Positions 59,849-64,000 of a stretch of 64,000 nucleotides of DNA are shown here, one piece after another. Position numbers and translations under genes: made by a program. Below the pieces are notes generated by a model. That model made no database searches, was not told the origin of the DNA, and saw only the letters and a list, made by a program, of their open reading frames with translations. The DNA lies in assembly GCF_900111675.1 (NCBI RefSeq), contig NZ_FOHO01000012.1:42710-106709 (forward strand), written 5' to 3'. Source of the stretch: Paracoccus homiensis (GTDB taxonomy: Bacteria > Pseudomonadota > Alphaproteobacteria > Rhodobacterales > Rhodobacteraceae). Numbering within the stretch: position 1 is the first letter of the stretch; every line of letters begins with the position of its first letter.

Positions 59849-61480
59849 ATGTCTGCTGCCGCCTCCGAACTCGCCAAATTACGCGCTGCCCTGGCCGCCG
59901 TTGAGGCTCGTGGAGATGTTGCGGAAAGCGAGCTGGCACAGGCCCGAGCGGTTGTCTCCTGCTCGGAAGCGATGATCCAAGAGCTCAAGCTCGAGATCGC
60001 CAAACTGCGCCGTGACAAATACGGTATCTCGTCAGAACGACGTGCGCGGTTGATCGATCAGTTGGAATTGCAGCTTGAGGAGTTGGAGACGGCGGCAACC
60101 GAAGAGGTCCTGACCGCCGGCGAGGCGGCTGAAAAGGCCAGCACGGTGCGCGCCTTCACGCGCCGCTATCCTGTGCGCAAACCCTTTCCCGATCACCTGC
60201 CGCGCGAGCGGGTTGTTGTCGAGGCCCCTACCGCCTGCACCTGCTGCGGCTCGGATCGTCTCGTGAAAATGGGCGAAGATGTCACCGAGACGCTGGAGGT
60301 GGTCCCGCGGCGCTGGAAGGTGATCCAGACCGTGCGTGAGAAGTTCACCTGCCGGGCCTGCGAGAAGATCAGCCAACCGCCGGCCCCGTTCCATGCGATC
60401 CCGCGTGGATGGGCCGGGCCAAGCCTGATCGCCATGCTCGTCTTTGAGAAATATGGTCAGCACCAGCCTTTGAATCGGCAGGCAGAGCGCTTTGCCCGTG
60501 AAGGCGTCGAACTGAGCCTGTCCACCCTGGCAGACCTGGTCGGTCACGCGACTGTCGCCTTGCAGCCGATCCACGCCCTGATCGAAACCCATGTTCGTGC
60601 CGCCCACCGTCTGCATGGCGACGATACGACAGTGCCGCTTCTGGCGCGGGGTGGCGCGAAAAAGGCTCGTCTCTGGACCTATGTCCGTGATGACCGCCCC
60701 TGGAATGGCGGCGCGCCACCGGCGGCGATCTTCCGCTTCTCCCGAGATCGCTCGGCGACCAATCCCAATCAGCACCTGGCCGGATGGCAAGGCGTGCTGC
60801 AAGCCGACGCCTATGGCGGATATAACGATCTCTATCGTGCCGATCGCGATGCGGGGCCCGTGACCAGTGCGCTGTGCTGGTCGCATGCACGCCGGAAGTT
60901 CTTCGAACTGGCCGACATCGCGGGCAACATCCGCAAGGGCAAACTCTCCCATCAGATCTCGCCGGCCGCGCTGGAAGCGGTGAAACGGATCGACGCCATC
61001 TTCGACATCGAGCGCGAGATCAGCGGGCTGGATGCCGATGCCCGCCTTGCCGCCCGCCAAGAGCTCTCCCGCCCCTTGGTGGACAGCCTCCATGACTGGT
61101 TGCTGGCAGAGCGCGCCAATCTGTCCCGACACAACAAGGTGGCCAAGGCGATCAACTACATGTTCGAGAAAGATGGCCGTTGGCAAGCCTTCACGGCGTT
61201 CCTGGATGACGGGCGCATCTGCCTGACGAATAATGCGGCCGAACGTGCCCTGCGCGGCGTGGCCTTGGGCCGAAAGTCATGGCTGTTCGCCGGATCCGAG
61301 CGCGGCGGCGCGCGGGCCGCCACCATGTATACCCTGATCGTTACGGCAAAAATGAACGACATCGACCCGCAGGCGTGGCTCGCCGATGTTCTCGCCCGGC
61401 TGCCCGACATGCCCGTTTCGCGGCTGCACGAACTTCTGCCCTGGAATTGGAAATCCCGGCCCATCGCCAAGGCAGCATGA
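59849..61480 (+). CDS. tnpC: IS66 transposase TnpC
   Basis: The 543-aa DDE transposase has an N-terminal coiled coil (10-80), a zinc-finger-like CTCCGSDRLVKMGEDVTETL with CRAC, and the catalytic core. The core has HGDDTTVPLL, VLQADAYGGYNDLY and NNAAERALRGVALGRKSWLF. Full length and without stops. Confidence 0.95.
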   Translation: MSAAASELAKLRAALAAVEARGDVAESELAQARAVVSCSEAMIQELKLEIAKLRRDKYGISSERRARLIDQLELQLEELETAATEEVLTAGEAAEKASTVRAFTRRYPVRKPFPDHLPRERVVVEAPTACTCCGSDRLVKMGEDVTETLEVVPRRWKVIQTVREKFTCRACEKISQPPAPFHAIPRGWAGPSLIAMLVFEKYGQHQPLNRQAERFAREGVELSLSTLADLVGHATVALQPIHALIETHVRAAHRLHGDDTTVPLLARGGAKKARLWTYVRDDRPWNGGAPPAAIFRFSRDRSATNPNQHLAGWQGVLQADAYGGYNDLYRADRDAGPVTSALCWSHARRKFFELADIAGNIRKGKLSHQISPAALEAVKRIDAIFDIEREISGLDADARLAARQELSRPLVDSLHDWLLAERANLSRHNKVAKAINYMFEKDGRWQAFTAFLDDGRICLTNNAAERALRGVALGRKSWLFAGSERGGARAATMYTLIVTAKMNDIDPQAWLADVLARLPDMPVSRLHELLPWNWKSRPIAKAA

Positions 61481-61704
61481 TCATGCAGCTGAACAAAGTG
61501 CATTCCGTAAAGACCATCGACCGCGTTGCAGCCGAATTGGGTGAAACCGTCGATCGGATCTTCGATCTCGCCATCGATATGGAGCCCGAAGATGGCGTGA
61601 TCTGGGTCTACGGCCCCGGCGACGACAGTGTCATCGCATTCTCTCCGTTCGGTATCGAAAACCTGCGCGAACTGATCGATATGGACAATGAGCACGCGCG
61701 TTGA
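61477..61704 (+). CDS. Small passenger protein of the IS66 element (75 aa)
   Basis: Starts at ATG overlapping the tnpC stop: MIMQLNKVHSVKTIDRVAAE, then LGETVDRIFDLAIDMEPEDG and VIWVYGPGDDSVIAFSPFGI. A fourth small acidic gene is found in a number of IS66 elements; function unknown. Confidence 0.7.
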   Translation: MIMQLNKVHSVKTIDRVAAELGETVDRIFDLAIDMEPEDGVIWVYGPGDDSVIAFSPFGIENLRELIDMDNEHAR

Positions 61705-62347
61705 CCTCGCTGTGGCCTAAGCCGGATGCTTACGTCTCTACTCGCTGAGCGACGCCAAGATGGAGCGCCTGAACTCTTTCTTCCCAGCGAGCCACGCCAA
61801 GCACCGCGTCGGTGACTGTCGCCTCGTAGGGAGAATAATCTTCGTCAACCGCAACGGCTTGTGATGGTACGACGCGCCGAAGGTATACGGCGCTGACAAG
61901 ACTCTTTAAAACCGCCGGAAGCTCTGGAGCGATAACGGGAGCCTGGCCGCTGAGAGTGCCGAGCACGAGGCAATCATGATCGATCCGACCTACCTCAAGG
62001 CACAATGCGCGGCGTCGAGTGTCGAGGTGGAAAAAGGGGGGCGTGGGCGCCAGATCGGGCGCACCAAAGGTGGTATGAACACCTAACTGCACGCCGTCGC
62101 CGATGCTAATGGAAGCCCGATCGGGTTCGTCATTTCCGCAGGAGAGATCATAAGAATTGGTTGTCGCCATCCCGAGGCGGCTTCGATCGCACCACGGCTG
62201 TAGTTGTGAAAGCCACCCATTGTGGAGAAGCGCGAGATGAAAGGCATGGTGTTCGAGGGGCGATCTGGCAGAAAATATCGTCCATGACCACGACCGCAAG
62301 TGTCGTGAACTTTGTGTATCTGGCCCGGCCCATGCGGTTTCAGATAC

Positions 62348-62625
62348 TCAAGTGTCGAAGCAATCACCAGAGATTATGGCGAACTGGTTGCGGGCTGCAA
62401 GCCATTGCCTGACATTCCTTCCGTCTTTCTCCAAGTTGCGGATCGCGAGGTCAATCAGCTTGGTCGCGACCTCGTCCGTCGGGAATGATCCGCGCGTCTT
62501 GATCGATCTCAGGATCACGCGGTTCAGGCTTTCAATGGCGTTCGACGTGTAGATGATCTTGCGTTTCACATCGTCGAAGAGGTCGGACCATGGGTCTGCC
62601 TCACGTCTTCACGAAACCAGCCAGG
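62348..62625 (-). pseudogene. IS256-family transposase C-terminal fragment
   Basis: The minus-strand frame reads ADPWSDLFDDVKRKIIYTSN, then AIESLNRVILRSIKTRGSFP, DEVATKLIDLAIRNLEK and ARNQFAIISGDCFDT, the end of a mutator-type (IS256) transposase. The first ~300 residues are missing. Bases 62151-62347 and 62626-62766 show no gene. Confidence 0.8.
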
Positions 62626-62766
62626 AGAACGCGACATCCTTGGGCCATCCAATGCATCTGTTCACGCGCTGTTGCCTCTATTCATGGCCCCATTGCAGAA
62701 CTAGCTGAGGAACTTTGACTGGCCTTCTCAGGTTGGACCGCCGACACGACAAGAGGAAACCTAGGC

Positions 62767-63267
62767 ATGCCAATGAACTCTCTCAAAGACATCTATCTCG
62801 ACCAACTTCAGGATATCTGGAGCGCTAACACCCAAGCCCTGCCGGTCGTCACTGAACTTGGTCGAGCTGCACATGACAAAGAGCTGTCCGAGGCGCTGAT
62901 CGACGGCGGCAATGGTATTTCTGACGGCCTTGCCGAGATTGAGAAGCTCTGCAACGAGCATGGCATCAAGCCGAATGCTGAGCATTGCAAGGGCATGGAA
63001 GGTCTCGTCAAAGAAGCGCGCGCTCACGGCTTGTCGGACGAGATTACGGATGCCGAGGTCCGGGACGCAGCTATCATTCCACAGTACCAGCGCATGGTGC
63101 ATTACGCCTTGGCCGGCTACGGCACGCTGGCAGCTTTCGCCAACCGGCTCGGCTTGGACAGCGACGCCGCCGTTTTGCAGAAGTGCCTCGACGAGACATA
63201 TGATGGAGATCGCCGGATGACCAAGATAGCTACGAGTGGCGGGGTCAACAAGCAAGCGTCGGTCTGA
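62767..63267 (+). CDS. Ferritin-like DUF892 protein, second copy
   Basis: The 166-aa product starts MPMNSLKDIYLDQLQDIWSA, with HCKGMEGLVKEARAHGLSDE and IIPQYQRMVHYALAGYGTLA, clearly paralogous to 55846-56331. It may bind iron and act in the general stress response. GAGGAAACCTAGGC precedes the ATG. Confidence 0.88.
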   Translation: MPMNSLKDIYLDQLQDIWSANTQALPVVTELGRAAHDKELSEALIDGGNGISDGLAEIEKLCNEHGIKPNAEHCKGMEGLVKEARAHGLSDEITDAEVRDAAIIPQYQRMVHYALAGYGTLAAFANRLGLDSDAAVLQKCLDETYDGDRRMTKIATSGGVNKQASV

Positions 63268-63601
63268 AGTCAAATGCCGTCTGTCGGTAGCGTGCGCGCG
63301 CGAACACGCGTGCACGCATTAGGTTGCCCAAGGTGATGCTGTTTAGTCTCCAGATCAGTTAATTACAGAGCCAGAGGACGACACTTTCGGCGAGAGCTAC
63401 GGTCGCCCAAAAATTAGGCGCCCCCCTTAGTGTTTTGCAAAGCAGCGCCGGTCATTGGGCTTGCCGAGCATAATCACGATGCGGATGCGCCGCCTGTGGC
63501 GGCGTATGCTATGTGCACCGAAGCTGACCGGGTCTTCTGGTCAAGCACTTAAATCAGATCGCCTAGGAAGCGCTAGCAAACACACTTGCTAAAGCTTTGA
63601 A
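63268..63601. other. Intergenic stretch, nothing recognised
   Basis: About 330 bases between the DUF892 gene and the end of the convergent partial gene. A short GTGCGCGCGCG run near 63290; otherwise no structure or gene identified. Confidence 0.45.
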
Positions 63602-64000
63602 CTATGAGATTGATTTTCTGCGGCGAAGCAACCCAAGCCCGGCAATGCTTGTAAGAAGGAAGATTACAGGTGCAGGCACCGGGACTGCGGCAATCGACGG
63701 TACGTCCTTAAGAACGAAGCTGTCGATCGTTCCGTTGAATTCCTCGCCACCTGCCCGCACCGAAAAAACGCGCACGTTAGCTTTACCGAAATCGATCCCG
63801 GACGACAGATCGTAAGAAGATACGACCCCTCTGTCTCCCAGAGAGTTGTAGACGAAGAGCGACGCGATAGGACTGCCCGATGAGCCAAAGGCGTGAACCG
63901 TCCAGCCGTCCTGAAAACGATTTGAATAGCTATAGCGCCCGGTCCTGACCGTGTAATATGCGTCGTTGGCGACGCTGGCATATGATCGCGAAGCATCCAC
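63602..64000 (-). CDS. Exported protein with VPLPA/PEP-CTERM-type sorting signal (5' end outside window)
   Basis: The last 132 residues of a minus-strand gene are seen. A beta-rich domain (YYTVRTGRYSYSNRFQDGWT, FGKANVRVFSVRAGGEEFNG) is followed by the tripartite tail AAVPVPAPVIFLLTSIAGLG, LLRRRKSIS: a short PVPAP motif, a membrane helix and a basic end. This is the VPLPA-CTERM variant used by Rhodobacterales for exosortase-dependent export. The frame is open through the window edge, so the N-terminus lies beyond 64000. Function unknown. Confidence 0.8.
   Translation of the reverse strand: MDASRSYASVANDAYYTVRTGRYSYSNRFQDGWTVHAFGSSGSPIASLFVYNSLGDRGVVSSYDLSSGIDFGKANVRVFSVRAGGEEFNGTIDSFVLKDVPSIAAVPVPAPVIFLLTSIAGLGLLRRRKSIS

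Larger units (their letters stand above)
58978..61733 (+). mobile_element. Intact IS66-family insertion sequence
   Basis: A 2756-bp element begins GTAAGCCTCCGGGGGCGGCC and ends GGCCTAAGCCGGATGCTTAC, imperfect terminal inverted repeats of IS66 type. It is flanked by a perfect 8-bp target duplication GTCTCTAC (58970-58977 and 61734-61741). It carries tnpA, tnpB, tnpC and a fourth small gene, all intact, so the insertion is probably recent. Confidence 0.93.
58959..62150 (+). pseudogene. IS5-family transposase remnant, split by IS66
   Basis: After joining 58959-58977 with 61742 onwards (one target copy removed) the frame reads VSSLYSLSDAKMERLNSFFP, then SHAKHRVGDCRLVGRIIFVN and, after several stops, GMNT and LHAVADANGSPIGFVISAGE. 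This matches the N-terminal half of IS5/IS427-group transposases. In-frame stops and loss of the C-terminal part show it is dead. The insertion of the IS66 element in its first codons is visible. Confidence 0.75.

Noticed and set aside
62083..62347. Minus-strand gene across the IS5 remnant
   Set aside because: Half of it is antisense to the transposase remnant, and there is no domain or ribosome site.
1..64000. CRISPR array, rRNA or tRNA genes
   Set aside because: No regularly spaced repeats and no recognisable rRNA or tRNA sequences found on reading.

Overview
The window looks like part of a conjugative plasmid, or an integrated plasmid segment, from a G+C-rich alphaproteobacterium, most likely a Rhodobacterales member (Paracoccus-like). 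This rests on the gene repertoire: an ArdC and ParB-like early region, a VirD2/VirD4/VirB transfer system, a VPLPA-type C-terminal sorting signal at the right edge, and GTG starts with tightly overlapping operons. No replication genes and no rRNA or tRNA genes are visible, so replicon type and species are inferred, not shown.

Bases 1-16,000 read as the 'leading region' of a conjugative element. It has a ParB-like protein (316-2166), several small plasmid proteins, an orphan adenine-methylase-like protein (6899-7684), the anti-restriction protein ArdC (13867-14760) and a minus-strand abortive-infection gene (3504-4268). Two copies of a ~370-base G+C-rich leader precede different genes (5206-5574 and 13483-13854). 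A 34-base core of this leader recurs exactly, inverted, in the presumed oriT region (16129-16162). Perfect 10-bp hairpins stand just upstream of several of these genes. Between the two leader copies sits a copper/redox cassette (8074-13378): exported Cys/His-rich protein, multicopper oxidase, two cytochromes c, a DUF305 protein, a glutaredoxin-MauE-like membrane protein and a broken copD.

Bases 16,000-35,700 are the transfer machinery. A candidate oriT (16015-16371) is followed by a MobC-like accessory protein, a VirD2-type relaxase and the VirD4 coupling protein. A Fic protein comes next, and then a minus-strand virB operon running from about 35,700 down to 23,898. That operon carries two lytic transglycosylases, one of which has VirB5-like ends, so it looks like a VirB1/VirB5 chimera. 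The presumed T-strand is the minus strand leaving oriT towards coordinate 1, which makes it the template for nearly all the early-region genes.

Bases 36,200-64,000 form an accessory island with stress, envelope and transport functions. It includes a host-attachment-family protein, an HPP-CBS membrane protein, and a periplasmic amine-oxidase/cytochrome c/RidA trio. A GAF histidine kinase, a CDF transporter, a Na+/H+-type antiporter, DUF421 and MgtC proteins and a Crp/Fnr regulator follow. Next comes a seven-gene, overlapping operon of glycosyltransferases with an acyl-CoA-dehydrogenase-like protein, a PIG-L deacetylase and a NodS-like methyltransferase. Two DUF892 ferritin-like paralogues, an SDR and a PfpI-family protein complete it. 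An intact IS66-family element (58978-61733) with an 8-bp target duplication sits inside an IS5-family remnant, next to an IS256-family fragment. The window ends inside a sorting-signal exported protein.

The strongest candidates for something undescribed are the repeated early-region leaders and hairpins (possible single-stranded-DNA promoters), the VirB1/VirB5 chimera, the exported oxidase-cytochrome-RidA module, and the glycosyltransferase/PIG-L/ACAD/NodS operon.
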